Positions 38,701 to 49,835 of a DNA stretch of 64,000 nucleotides are shown here, piece by piece. The stretch lies in contig JASAMV010001690.1 in NCBI GenBank assembly GCA_030248065.1, positions 1 to 64,000 of the forward strand, written 5' to 3'. The notes under the pieces were generated by a model. The model searched no databases, was not told the DNA's origin, and saw only the letters and a list, made by a program, of their open reading frames with translations. Positions within the stretch are counted from its first letter, which is position 1. Each line of letters starts with the position of its first letter. Made by a program: the position numbers and the translations under genes. The stretch is from Rhynchonema sp. JSB1_4 (Eukaryota > Nematoda > Chromadorea > Monhysterida > Xyalidae).

Positions 38701-39432
38701 TGTGGTGTACTTTGCTGATGACGACAACACTTACGACATCAGACTGTTCGAACGCATGCGACATGTGCTCAATGTGGGAGTATGGGCTGTTGGTTAGCGC
38801 GTCAGGTCGAATATGGTTCACGCAAATTGTTACCCGAGTCGCACCAGTTCGCATTATGAGGGCGGCTGTAAATAAACACGCGTGTTGATATTTTTGACCA
38901 GCTATACGCGTTTTACAGGTCTGGCCGGTGGAGGTAAGATTGAAGCACCGGCGGTGGATTCGAAGACCGGCGTAGTGACCGGTTGGCATTCAATGTACGA
39001 TGTCAAAACTCGGAAATACGCCATCGACATGGCTGGTATCTGTCGCTTGGGAAAATCTCACTTTCCTCTCGTCCATTTATTGTGCCTTCATGCCGTTTTC
39101 GGCGATTTTGTACTTTGGCAGCTTTAACACAATCAGCCCATTTTCTGTTTAGCTACGGTTCGTGCCCGAGGGACAATAACAGCAGTTATAGTTTTGCAGG
39201 TTTCGCCATCAATCTCGACATCATAAATCACGTACCAACGTTGACATTCCAAAAGTCCTGCGATACCGGTCACGGTGAGACGTGTTTTCTTGAACAGATC
39301 CCCTTCTTGACGTTGGACAAACTCGAACCGGTCGGATACAATCTGTTGCCAAGGGAGGTGCTTGTCTGGCATACGAAAACGAGGGCCACTGGGGATAAAG
39401 GATCCTTCCATGAATATGAATATGAGGTGTGA
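35793..39432 (+). CDS. B3GAT: Beta-1,3-glucuronosyltransferase (B3GAT/GlcAT), copy 1
   Basis: Glycosyltransferase family 43 enzyme, a Golgi type II membrane protein that adds glucuronic acid to galactose, as in completing the proteoglycan linkage tetrasaccharide (GlcAT-I) or HNK-1 carbohydrate. Five exons: 35793-36020, 36274-36418, 38634-38792, 38919-39035 and 39200-39432, giving 293 aa (phases 0, 1, 1, 1). Visible: signal anchor about 10-28, [27 protein letters not shown], the metal-binding FADDDNTY (Asp153-155), [10 protein letters not shown] supplying the catalytic Glu, and LVWHTKT near the end. At 293 aa it is slightly shorter than human B3GAT3 (335). Intron 2 holds three inserted elements. 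Which acceptor it uses cannot be told. Confidence 0.93.
36625..37032. mobile_element. MITE, GGTCGCACAATGACT family, in B3GAT-1 intron 2
   Basis: ATATTGGTCGCACAATGACT at the left and AGTCATTGTGCGACTCAATA at the right, about 408 bp. Directly abuts the next element at 37033. Confidence 0.72.
37033..37527. mobile_element. ACAAGAAAGAAAAATGCCCC element, copy in B3GAT-1
   Basis: ACAAGAAAGAAAAATGCCCC at the left and GGGGCATTTTTCTTTCTTGT at the right. Contains the tRNA-like segment 37123-37204. A longer relative with better arms is at 44553-45123 in the homologous intron of copy 2. Confidence 0.7.
37123..37204 (-). tRNA. tRNA-like sequence, probably a SINE head
   Basis: Minus strand has intact internal promoter boxes, TAGCTCAGTTGGTAGAGC (A box/D arm) and GGTTCGAGTCC (B box/T arm), and acceptor arms GTTCCCG and CGGGAGC that nearly pair. 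The anticodon arm does not fold into a normal 5-bp stem with a 7-base loop. The downstream sequence ATACGTTTGGTGTGG plus the CGGGAGC tail recurs at 58383-58410, so this is a dispersed tRNA-derived repeat rather than a working tRNA gene. Confidence 0.5.
38028..38311. mobile_element. MITE, GGTCGCACAATGACT family, in B3GAT-1 intron 2
   Basis: Left TTGGCCGTGCAATAATCATA, right AAAGTCATTGTGCGACAAAT. Interior closely matches 40759-41038. Confidence 0.7.
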
Positions 39433-40060
39433 TTATTATGAAAAGGTTGTTGTATTTCACAAAGCTCAATAGCATTGGGCTGCATCAAGTTTGAAGGCAA
39501 GGACTGACTACATTTACACTACGGCAAGCAAAAGACCGTTTTTGCTTTGACCGTTTCTGAATGAGGGAGAGCTTACGATCAACACAACGGGTTAGTCATA
39601 ACTTATAACCAACACTTTGTGATGATCGTAATTACACAACGCATAACGCTTCCACGTTGTGGTCGAAAACAGCCCCAGTCGCAGTCGTTGTCGTTGTACT
39701 TGACTTACGTATATAGGGCCCATTTATTGCCTAAATAGGTGTTGTTCTCCCTGCATTTGTACCGCATGTTTGTTTGTATACTCGTTTTTCACGGTTATGT
39801 ACAGTATGTAGTGCATAGAGTGGACAAGAAATCGTCCCACGGATAAAAACTGCCATTGTTCTGATATCCAAAATCGAGAGCTGAGAACTGCGGTGCTGGT
39901 TGCTGTAATGAAAGACATGCAGCTTTGTTGCTTGTCTAAACAGCATTTTATATTTGTTAGACGAGGTTCTGTCGCAAAAATCTTACCGCGCATACCTATA
40001 CCGTAAGACGGTAACCGTTGGGTATTTGCCACTACCGTACCGAGTAAAGCCCTATGTTTA
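39433..40060. other. 3' flank of B3GAT copy 1, duplicated at 48956-49835
   Basis: TGAAAAGGTTGTTG, CGGCAAGCAAAAGACCG and TTCCACGTTGTGGTCGAAAA recur in order after B3GAT copy 2, marking the 3' limit of the tandem duplication. No further gene. Confidence 0.75.
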
Positions 40061-40301
40061 TATCTACATACTGTAGATGTTTAGATCGGCACAGTCCTGG
40101 ATGTACAATCACACTGACGCTCTCCTACTGCAGCCCGTCTGCCGAAAACAGTTTAAGAAACGGGCAACCCCAAAAGCACTGATGTTGGATATGTATTTTA
40201 CCTGCAGTGCGGTTCACAATTAATTGACTGCAATCGAGGGTTTCTTTCCCGTGTTCACGATTATTTCTTTCATGCAGTTATCCCATAATAGGCCGGCATG
40301 C

Positions 40302-40682
40302 CAAGGGTGGATCCAGGGGCCATGCACCCCTGTGGTCCATTTGGCCCCTGAAGGGCGGCCACCGTTTCGGAAGGAAGAAGGAAAAAGGACCGCTAAATCG
40401 CAGGAGTTTCACCTTAATGCACTTTAAAAGTTCGCTCGTCAGATACATAGTACGCTCATTTTTCAATGAAATTTGTAAATGACTGGGTTGCCTTGTAAAT
40501 TTGTAAAAGGGCCAAAATTTCGCGCGCTTATTGTTACATTTTGTATAACATTTGGTGTAAAAACTACGAAATTCTGAGCAAGCACTAGATAAAAATGACT
40601 TTTCAAAAATGGAACAAGCACTAGATAAAAATGACTTTTTGGATTTGGCCCCTCCCTTGGCCAAAAGCTGGATCCGCCACTG
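40302..40682. mobile_element. hAT-like MITE with GTGGATCCAG ends
   Basis: Left CAAGGGTGGATCCAGGGGCC, right AGCTGGATCCGCCACTG. Flanks CGGCATGC (40294-40301) and CGGCGTGC (40683-40690) match at 7 of 8 positions. The CAGTGGCGGATCCAG end is a widespread hAT type. Confidence 0.75.
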
Positions 40683-40758
40683 CGGCGTGCACTGTGCTGG
40701 CAACCGCGCGGGTTTGGTCGAGGCTTGGGTTTGGCAGCAAAGCAGTGTTGTGTCATAG

Positions 40759-41038
40759 GTATTGGTCGCACAATGACTATATAAGAATTCATCAAATCAA
40801 TCCTGATTTTCACGTTCAGTTACTCTTAACCACTGTGCTATTTGTGATTCTCAGAAAACATTTTTAGCTGAAAATAATCTACCAGATCAACCACGTTGCC
40901 GCAGGCCTGAAACATTCTCTTTACTACATGCTTTGTGTGCGATCACGCAACGCAACGTCATTACCCCGTCACTTTCCCTCTTTACGATTCAGGAAAAAAA
41001 TTTGACCAATTCTTATAAAGTCATTGTGCGACCAATAC
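40759..41038. mobile_element. MITE, GGTCGCACAATGACT family, best-preserved copy
   Basis: GTATTGGTCGCACAATGACT and its exact complement AGTCATTGTGCGACCAATAC bound 280 bp. Other copies: 30399, 32431 (partial), 36625 and 38028. Confidence 0.85.
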
Positions 41039-43528
41039 ATACATACCTTGCGATTTCGTTGTTTCCGTGATTTCTTCCAACATAAAAGTTGCCACCAAAG
41101 TGCATACCGGCAAGAGATTCTCCTGTTGGCTGTTCAACAGCAATTGCTCCACCGTCACATGCTCATAGCTGCTCATGATAATAAAGAGCATTATAGCATT
41201 AGCGTAGCGCGTGTGTACGCAGCTGCTGGCAAGATAAAAACAAGCAAGAGGCAGTCGTTGTATATGTTGGTTTGTTGTTGACTGGAACGTGCCACGTACA
41301 CAACACGTGCAGCCATTTTCGGTACTGTATCATTTGGTGCACTGATAACATTCATGTGAAGTTCATTTGGGCATCAGCTTGCTTGGGCCAGGCTTGCCTA
41401 TCGTGAGGCTTGAGCTCAGGCGTACACTGATCGGTGCTATACAGGCGCGTGCGGAGGCTGAGCCTAATCCTGGAACTTGAAATTAATAATGATCAAATCT
41501 GCTTGGTATGTAATGCGGGGCGGGCCACGAAACGCAGCGGCACCGGCAATTCGCAACCATCGACAGCCATTAGCGCGCGTGTGTGTGCTGCTGCTCTTTT
41601 TACACGCTTTTCTGCAGCGACTGACTGAAGCTGTTGCACATGTGATTCATAGACTTTGATATCGGACACAAATACAGTCACGGTGCACATGCAGAACCAC
41701 GGTATTCATCGGTTGTACACCATTAAAAACTTGAATATCATTATGCTGAGGTATTGAATGAAAGGAAAAAGACCACTTGTAAATGACAACAAAAGCCCTG
41801 ACACGCACTCACGAAGTCCTAACGTAATTTCGGTCCCAGATTATTATGGACTTGGCTGGCGCCTTGATCGTGTTCACCAGAACAGCTACAGTCACTGTGT
41901 TACCCTGCTCTCATCTGACCATTGGGGCGGAATTCTTGAAATGTTTGCGATCAAAATTCATTCTTTTCATTGTCAGACTTTGTGTTTTTTCAACAGAAGA
42001 GTCTACTTTCACAAGATTGATATGTATGTACTTGTCACCAAACCCGAGCTGTAAACGCAAGTTTACTCGTGCCTTGGTAACCCAAACGCAACAGGGATAA
42101 AATTGACGGTGTGCGAAATCGAAATCCAGTCATTAGAGCGAACTTAGGTTAAATCCGGAATCCGGAACCCGGCATACAAAAAATACAAAACATTTCTGGG
42201 CTCCGGAATTACTTCCGGAAAACGCAAGAATTTGCATATAGAATTTATGCGTTTTCCGGAAATATTTCCGGATTCCGATTTCCGGATTCAAGCTAAGCCC
42301 GCCCTTAGCAGGTACGATACAAACAGCTATAGACAATCTCACTTCATTCATCAAACGGACAATACGTTTCATTACGCTAACACCGGATAAATTGTAGTCT
42401 GACTTGAAAATATTGTATAATACGAATATATACGTACGTGATAAATGTGTGGACCCATGCTTGTTCACGACTTCGAGAATTCCACCCAAAGCAGTCATCA
42501 TAACATGACCGCCCAGGATAATCAGTAAAGAACACAGTTGTTCTGTTAAGCGGCTGGATTGCTTGTTTTTGTAAGCGGCTAGTAGGTTTGGTCGCATTCG
42601 ATGGTGTCTATCCATGCACGTGTGCTGCCCCGTTGCTATGTATTTTGCACCTGAATACGATCCGTGCTGCAGCTACAACATAGAATGGCTTGATTGCGTT
42701 GCCAGGCCGCATTCTTCAACATTGTGCCAAGGCGCAAGTGAGGTTTTGCGAACAGCAGACCGTAATCTTACGAACCCAACATGTGCAATTTTATGCCGGC
42801 AACAGGCCGGCAGCGTTTTCTCAATAATTCTGAAAACTTGGATTCGGAAGCAAAAGTTGTTAAGAACATCAAATATGGTGGTTTAGGTATGGGGATTGCG
42901 AATCAGGGCTATATCTTTTGGTCCCGACCTTCTGACACCCAAAAAGGGGAGCGGAAGTTTGGCTCCAAAAAACAAAAGTTCACCAATTTCCAATAAAAAT
43001 CACCACTTAGTGGGTTTTTTGACCATGCGGAATTCGAATCTGAAGGTATTTTTGGTCCGACTATTTTGGGGAATGAAATTGAGAGGTTTAGTTTTTGGAC
43101 CCAACCTCGTTTTTGGCTCTAAAAAGTCGGGACCAAAAAGTGAAGCTCAGCATGCCTGCAGATATTCCATATCTGTTGTTCTCAGCAATTTTTATCTCCG
43201 AATCCGAAAAGCGAGCCAGCCGGCTGCCCGCATAAAATAGCGCACGCGTGTTATGAACCGTGAACCGTGCCATGATAACGTTTTCATTTCCTCGACTACT
43301 GCAAATGCAAACTACTGTATACACAGTTGTAATCATTAGATCATGAAACGTTGATTCCGCCTTTGTTGCCTGCGGGCGCGTGAAAATATACATATAATAA
43401 ATGTTATTATGTGATTGGAGCTCGGAGTTCATTGTTTGGGTTTCAGGGCCTCGTTTCAGGAAAAGCTTTCAGCTACAGCAATACACGACCATTACCAATT
43501 GAAAGTCGGTTCGGTTCGACTATGACCT
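41039..43528. other. Spacer between the two B3GAT copies
   Basis: No recognised gene. A palindromic TCCGGAATCCGG / CCGGATTCCGATTTCCGGA element lies at about 42143-42298. Short open frames on both strands show no family motif. Confidence 0.5.
42143..42298. mobile_element. Short inverted repeat with CCGGAA motifs
   Basis: Left CTTAGGTTAAATCCGGAATC and right GATTTCCGGATTCAAGCTAAG are imperfect complements. The core contains CTTCCGGAAAACGCA and TGCGTTTTCCGGAA arms. Confidence 0.6.
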
Positions 43529-46500
43529 ATGATGTTCACAACCGTTTCGTCGCAATCGCTCTATCAAGTGGTAATTGTACTTGTGTGTATGATTCTGCTG
43601 ACGATTATGTTCCCGATTTATGATCGCTCATCGATGAAGCTACTCGAAGATCAATCAACGGTGCATTCGCACGTGAGAACATTGAACAGCAGGATCTATG
43701 TGATCACTCCGACTAAACAGAGTCTGGTGCAGAAAGCTGACCTCACACGATTAGCGCAGGTTGAATCAGTTGCGTTGGTCTGGTCACATGATGGGGTGTT
43801 GGTAAAGCTCACTATCAGTAGCAATTTAAATAAGTTTCAGTTTGCTTCAGGCTAGCGAGCTGCTCACACAAAGCCAGCCCAATCCTAAATCTAGGTCAAA
43901 GCCTGTGTCCATGTTTCAACCACTACGGAGGAGGAACTTTAAAACCACCGAATGAGATTAGTATCATGAAGCTGTGACATGGTAATGCATAACCGTCAGC
44001 CATTATACAGACCCTGATGCACGTGCCTAATCTGCACTGGATTGTGGTGGAGGATTCACCAAAGAAGAGTGACGTAATTGAACGATTGTTGCAACGCAGC
44101 CGACTGTCTTACACTCATCTCAATGAATTCACGAGCAACAAAACTGAGTTTAAAGGTACACCTATACAGTATGTATATTATGCACTGTATGCAGTAACTG
44201 CGCAGGCTCCATACAAAAGATATTGGGTGGAATTTTCGAAACGGTGTAAAGGTCACTTGGGCGTAAAGGTCGGCGTAAAGTTCGGTCGAAAGCTCGGTCG
44301 GCGTAGCTCGGTGTAAACGTGAAACATTGCCTGTTATTAACGTGGAATGTTTCAAGTTTACACCGAGGTCTATCACACTGAGCTGTCGACCGAGCTTTCC
44401 ACCGACCTTTACACCCAACTGACCTTTACACCGTTTCGAAAATATCACCCATAGCAGCCTGTAGCACAGCCCCTGCAATGCTTGCATGCACAGTACATAA
44501 GCGGTCGCAGGCGCAGGCTCATGAGCTCAGATGGAAAACATGGGTATATTGTACAACAAGAAAGAAAAATGCCCCAAGGGGCATAAAAGAAATATGGTTC
44601 CCTGGCTGACTGGCATAAAAGAACGATACTAGCTTGCACCACTTTGCTGATGTTTCGTTAGGCACTGGAATAAACGTAAGTGTGTTCTGAGCTGTTTGAT
44701 ACCGAAACAGTAGACATTGAACCATATTCCCGGCGCGTGCTGTCTTGCCACCAGAGACACAGGGCACGGAGATATTGAAAGATTGCAATATTCTCTTTAT
44801 TTCTCTCCTTGTTGAACCATCGTGCGCAGCCGAAGACTGCACAGTTACCGTCGTGAGGTTGAAAAGAAGAAACAGTTGCCTAAATATGTGGGTTTGCACG
44901 AAAGTTTCGATATCGGCTGGGTGTTGATTCAAAAGAGTTCGCGCCGGGAATATGGTTCAATGTCTACTGTTTCGGTATCAAACAGCTCAGAACACACTTA
45001 CGTTTATTCCAGTGCCTAACGAAACATCAGCAAAGTGGTGCAAGCTAGTATCGTTCTTTTATGCCAGTCAGCCAGGGAACCATATTTCTTTTATGCCCCT
45101 TGGGGCATTTTTCTTTCTTGTGTCGTTCTTTTATATCGCGCAAGCGCCAAACAGAGAACCCGGGATAAATCAGCCACAGAAAGTTTTCAGTTCCGGCAAG
45201 CAATGGTTCTAACTAAGAAAATGTCGACCATCAGACTTTTCTCAAGTAATCAACGCACATGAGCGCAATGAGGTGTGGGGGTTAGTTTAAGGATGCTGTA
45301 CTTTTTGGCAGGATATATGAGTCGGTGGTTATCGTGACATAAGGCCAATTTTGTGTTTCGATTTCACTATGGGTGATATTTTTGAAACGGTGTAAAGGTC
45401 AGTTGGGTGTAAAGGTCGGTCGAAAGCTCGGTGTGAGAAAGTTCAGTGTAAGCTCGGCGTAAGCTTGAAACATTGCACGCTGAGCAAGCAGCAGACGCGC
45501 GTTTCTAAACGAATGGTCAACTTTGACAGTCTGCTGTGCTAATGTAGATCGTTTGTTTGCAATCTAGTTCATTTAAGCTGGTTGCAGAAACGTTTTAAAG
45601 GAATATTTTTAAGTTGCCTGACATTCCGCAGTGAGGCTATTGAGAAATTGAACATTCACTGACGGCGGTACCAAAAAAATTGATGCCGCTAACTGATCGC
45701 AGCACGAATTCAAAACGGCTCCATAAAAGGTCACGAAATTTATAAATATCGTTTAAAAACGCTTGTGCAACCAGCCTAAACAAACAATATTGCAAACAGA
45801 CGATTTACACTTGCACAGCAGACTGTCAAAGTTAACCTTTCGTTTAGAAACGCGCGTCTGCTGCTGGCTCAGCGTGCACTGCTTGAAGCTTACACTGAAC
45901 TTTTTCACACCGAGCTTTCCACCGACCCTTACACCCAACTGACCTTTACACCATTTCAAAAATATCACCCTATGGGGTTCTAACAATGGAGACACGCTTG
46001 TGTCTGCGTCTTCACCCACCACTGAAACAAAACCAACGCAGTGCCCCACCCCCACGCGCATGTCCATGCTTTTGAGGAACATGGTAACTTGTCAAGTTAT
46101 TTATTTTTTTTAATTTACCGCCAGGTATGTATTTGACACCCTAGGTACCATCATTTATAGCGCACTGATTGCGCATCGTCTCAGAGAATGGCACTTGTTG
46201 GTTTAGTACCAAGCAAAGCTGTGCAATGAACTTCCATGCAACCTGTCCCTTCAGCTTCAGCAACGAAATAAGTGTCAAACATCAGTCTCCAGATTGCTTT
46301 GGTGTTGGCCGCTGCATCTGATCTTGGATTCAATGTTACGTAAAAACTACTATTTAACTTTCCCACGAAAGTCAAATTATACATGCGGAAAAAGCTTCGA
46401 GTGTTAGAGAGCAACAGCAATTTTAATTAACAAGTTGATATCTTGTGGGTATTTTATCATGAATGACATCACAGCGCATAAACTGCGAACCGCACCTGTG

Positions 46501-48596
46501 CTTAATAATTAATCTCAAATAAAAACACGAAAAAAACTGAAAAATGTTACCCAGAATTCATTAAAAGTTAGTAAGATAAAACAAAGTTAGCTGCGCGCGT
46601 GAATGTTTGAACCCGCGGCCTTTCATCTTCAGTGCTGCGCGTTATACCGCTCGGACATCGCTTCGCCAATCTCCTTCACAAGCTTTACTACATATGTAAC
46701 TACGCGTGCATTGCTGCATTGCCTGTTGTGCTGGCTGCCTGTGTGTGTGTGCTGGCTGCCTGCCTGTGTGTGTGTGCTGGCTGGCTGGCTGTGTGTTGTG
46801 GGTAATACATTGTGCGCTTTATGAATCAGGCAACTACGCAGCGTGCACTAATGCATTGTTGTGTGTGTCTGAGCGTCCATTATGGCTCTTTTTGAGCTGA
46901 AAAACATTTAACCAATTGGAATTAATATATGTTTGACGTAACAACGATTAAAAACACATATAACCGCTGATTTTGGCTTTAGAACCATACTTTCTGTACA
47001 AAAAGTCATGGTCTGGAACCGTTCATACTAAAAGTTACGAACTCAGCGATAGCACCACCGTGTTTCTCGAGTGCGAAAACCACATAAACAACTTTAATAG
47101 TTCTGGTAACCCAACTTTTCGGCGAAATTTTACTTCGGGAAGCACACTTTACATACAAAAAGTCGTGGTCATGGTCTGGAACCGGTCTCAGTCGTGGAGT
47201 TACGAAGTCAGCGATAGCACCATCGTGTTTCTCGTGTGCGAAAACCCTATATGCGATATTAACATTTCTGGTGTTCAGTAACGTCTGGGCCCTGACTAGT
47301 TTTTTGTGGAAAAAAAAGGGAAAGAACGTTTTTACAAAAATTTCAACTGTATCTTGCCCGCGATCGCGCGAGTGGGCACGCAGCGGAATGAAATTTTGTG
47401 TGGACCTAGAAGTCCACGCCGTACAAGTTGTGTGCAAGTTTGGGCTTCTCAAGTTAAGTCTTGTGAAAATGGCGTGAGTTTAAATTTTTCAACTCACGCA
47501 ATATAAGGAATCAACCATATGTCGCTTAGCATTACCATGCTAGCTCCGATGTACATAGCTTTTCCAGCAAGCATTACGGCGACCCTGACAGAAAAATGGA
47601 CTTCGGATCCCTTCGGAGACAGGCGGTTTACGCCCGTGCGCAGCAAGTGACATTATACGAGCAACAAGATCTGTCGTAATGCTTCTGGAGAGCAATGAGG
47701 CCTGACACATCATCCGCTTGTGAAAGCAGGCCGAGACGGGCAAAACTCATTGCTGGGACAGTTTATCATCATCACGAGCATTCTGGCGATTCCTTCAATT
47801 CGCAGGTCGAGGTATGAAACAACGCAACGCCGGTTTGACCTGGCTGCGACAGAATCGCCCCCGCGCACACGGTGTGGTGTACTTTGCTGATGACGACAAC
47901 ACTTACGACATCAGACTGTTCGAACGCATGCGACATGTGCTCAGTGTGGGAGTATGGGCTGTTGGTTAGCGCGTCAGGTCGAATATGGTTCACGCAAATT
48001 GTTACCCGAGTCGCACCAGTTCGCATTATGAGGGCGGCTGTAAATAAACACGCATGTTAATATTTTTGACCAGCTATACGCGTTTTACAGGTCTGGTCGG
48101 TGGTGCTAAGATCGAAGCACCGGCGGTGGATTCGAAGACCGGCGTAGTGACCGGCTGGCATTCAATGTACGCTGTCAAAACTCGGAAATACGCCATCGAC
48201 ATGGCTGGTATCTGTCGCTTGGGAAAATCTCACTTTCCTTTCGTCCATTTGTTGTGCCTTCATGCCGTTTTCGGCGATTTTGTATTTTGGCAGCTTTAAC
48301 ACAATCAGCCCATTTTCAATTTAGCTACGGTTCGTGCCCGTGGGACAATAACAGCAGTTAGTTTTGCAGGTTTCGCCATCAGTCTCGACATAATCAATCA
48401 ACTACCAACGTTGGTATTCCAAAAGTCCTGCGGTCCCGGTTACGGTGAGACGTGTTTCCTGGAACAGATCCCCTTCTTGACGTTGAACAAACTCGAACCA
48501 GTCGCATATAATATGTTGCCAAGGGAGGTGCTTGTCTGGCATACGAAAACGAGAGCCACTGGGGATAAGGGAGCCTTCCATGGATACGAACTGTGA
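43529..48596 (+). CDS. B3GAT: Beta-1,3-glucuronosyltransferase (B3GAT/GlcAT), copy 2
   Basis: Tandem paralogue of the gene at 35793. Exons 43529-43759, 44011-44155, 47806-47964, 48091-48207 and 48370-48596 give 292 aa with the same intron phases. [18 protein letters not shown] and LVWHTKT are all intact. Differences from copy 1 concentrate in the cytosolic tail and anchor ([15 protein letters not shown] versus [15 protein letters not shown]) and the C-terminus (FHGYEL versus FHEYEYEV). Intron 1 is nearly identical in both copies, so the duplication is recent. Intron 2 is enlarged to 3.65 kb by several miniature elements. The stop codon TGA lies inside the 8-bp target duplication of the element at 48599. 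Both copies could be functional. Confidence 0.92.
44225..44450. mobile_element. MITE, GGGTGATATTTTCGAAACGG family, copy 2
   Basis: 226 bp, nearly base-for-base equal to 24530-24755 although 20 kb away, so recently active. GGGTGGAATTTTCGAAACGG and CCGTTTCGAAAATATCACCC ends. Confidence 0.82.
44553..45123. mobile_element. ACAAGAAAGAAAAATGCCCC element with about 170-bp arms
   Basis: Left arm 44553-44725 (AATGCCCCAAGGGGCATAAA, ACTTTGCTGATGTTTCGTTA) is the complement of right arm 44945-45123. It is within B3GAT-2 intron 2. The central segment of about 220 bp is unique and non-coding. Confidence 0.82.
45371..45970. mobile_element. MITE, GGGTGATATTTTCGAAACGG family, 600-bp long form
   Basis: GGGTGATATTTTTGAAACGG left, CCATTTCAAAAATATCACCC right. 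The arms run inward for over 150 bp (AGCAGACGCGCGTTTCTAAA). TAT flanks both sides, which fits a 3-bp duplication. Confidence 0.82.
46600..46680 (-). other. tRNA-like fragment (class II type), probably SINE-derived
   Basis: Minus strand reads GATGTCCGAGCGGTATAACG (A-box-like) and, about 30 bases later, CCGCGGGTTCAAAC (B-box-like). Acceptor arms do not pair, so it is not called a tRNA gene. Confidence 0.35.
46735..46800. repeat. Short tandem repeat, GTGCTGGCTGCCT units
   Basis: Repeats of TGCCTGTGTGTGTGTGCTGGC followed by CTGGCTGGCTGG in B3GAT-2 intron 2. Confidence 0.7.
46970..47285. repeat. Two-unit tandem repeat, about 175-bp period
   Basis: GTCATGGTCTGGAACCG, ACGAACTCAGCGATAGCACC and GTGCGAAAACC recur about 175 bp apart. 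Intronic. Open frames across it lack any family motif. Confidence 0.65.
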
Positions 48597-48598
48597 TT

Positions 48599-48955
48599 GG
48601 CGGACGGGCAATTGAGCAAAGCACAGTTGACCAAGACCACTTTGAGCAAGTGAAAAAAAGCAGGGGCCAAAAGAGCAGAACCTACATATAAACGCTAAGC
48701 TCAAGCACAAAACTAAGCCCCGCCTAAGCTTGATGCCAAAATCAGTCTGCGGGTGATATTCACGACACGAAAGGGTGGAGTGGAGAGTTGGGCGGAGAGT
48801 TGAGTGGAAAGTTTTGTGGAAAGTTCAGTGAAACGAAAAGTTCAGTGGAAAGTTCAGTGCAATGGATACGGTTGAAACATTGCCCACGTTGTGGCGTGAC
48901 GTGTGTGTTTGCGTGTGGGCATGCTTATCTTGCTTTGCTCAATTGCCCGGCCACG
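48599..48955. mobile_element. hAT-like MITE inserted at the B3GAT-2 stop codon
   Basis: Left GGCGGACGGGCAATTGAGCA, right GCTCAATTGCCCGGCCACG. Perfect 8-bp duplication CTGTGATT at 48591-48598 and 48956-48963. Copy 1 shows the uninterrupted site (GTGTGATTATTATG). The TGA stop is within the left duplicate, so the element forms the start of the 3' UTR. Confidence 0.82.
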
Positions 48956-49835
48956 CTGTGATTATTGTGAAAAGGTTGTTGTTATTTCACAAAGCTCAAT
49001 AACATTGGTTGCATCAAGTTTGAAGACAAGGACTGACTACGTTTACACCACGGCAAGCAAAAGACCGTTTTTGCTTTGACCGTTTTGTGAATGATCATAA
49101 CTTATAACCAAACACTTTGTGATGACCGTAATTACACAACGCATAACGCTTCCACGTTGTGGTCGAAAACAGCCCCAGTCGCAGTCGTTGTCGTTGTATA
49201 CTTGGCTTACGCAGGGTCCATTTGATGCCTAAATGTTGCTCCCTGCATTTATACCGCATGTTTGTTTGTATACTCATTATTCCCGGTTATGTATGTTGTG
49301 CATACAGTGGATAAGAAATTGTCCTTGGGTAAAAACTGCGATAAAGTTTGTTTATAAAAAACCTAATCACACTGGCCTGTATTTATCAGGTTTGGAGGCA
49401 AGAATTGGCACGGTGCGGCATAGTCTGAGCCCGGCATGAGGTGCACGTACATTGTGTATGTATGTATATGTATGTGAACCGATGATCTCGGAATTCTATG
49501 AATCTCCTCCCAAAATAGTCGACAATTCTCCACCCTGAGAGCTCGCAGTCCGAAATTTTCGAATCAGCTCCTATGAGAGATCCTACATGATTTGATTTGA
49601 TCGGATGGCAATTAATGCTAGCTTTTGTTCTGACATCGAAAATCGAGAACAGACCTGGTTGCTGTAATGCAGCTTTGTTGCTTTTCTAAACTGCATTTTG
49701 CATTTGTTAGGCAGGGTTCTGGCGCAAAAGTCTTACCGCGCATTATGCCAACGTGTAATTACGCACTGTGAGACGATAACCGTTGGTTATTTGCCGCTAC
49801 CGTACTCCTTACCGCACTAAAGTTTTATGTTTATG

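Noticed and set aside
42133..42615. 160-residue minus frame with a hydrophobic stretch
   Set aside because: Its 3' third is the CCGGAA inverted repeat, and the rest has no recognisable motif.
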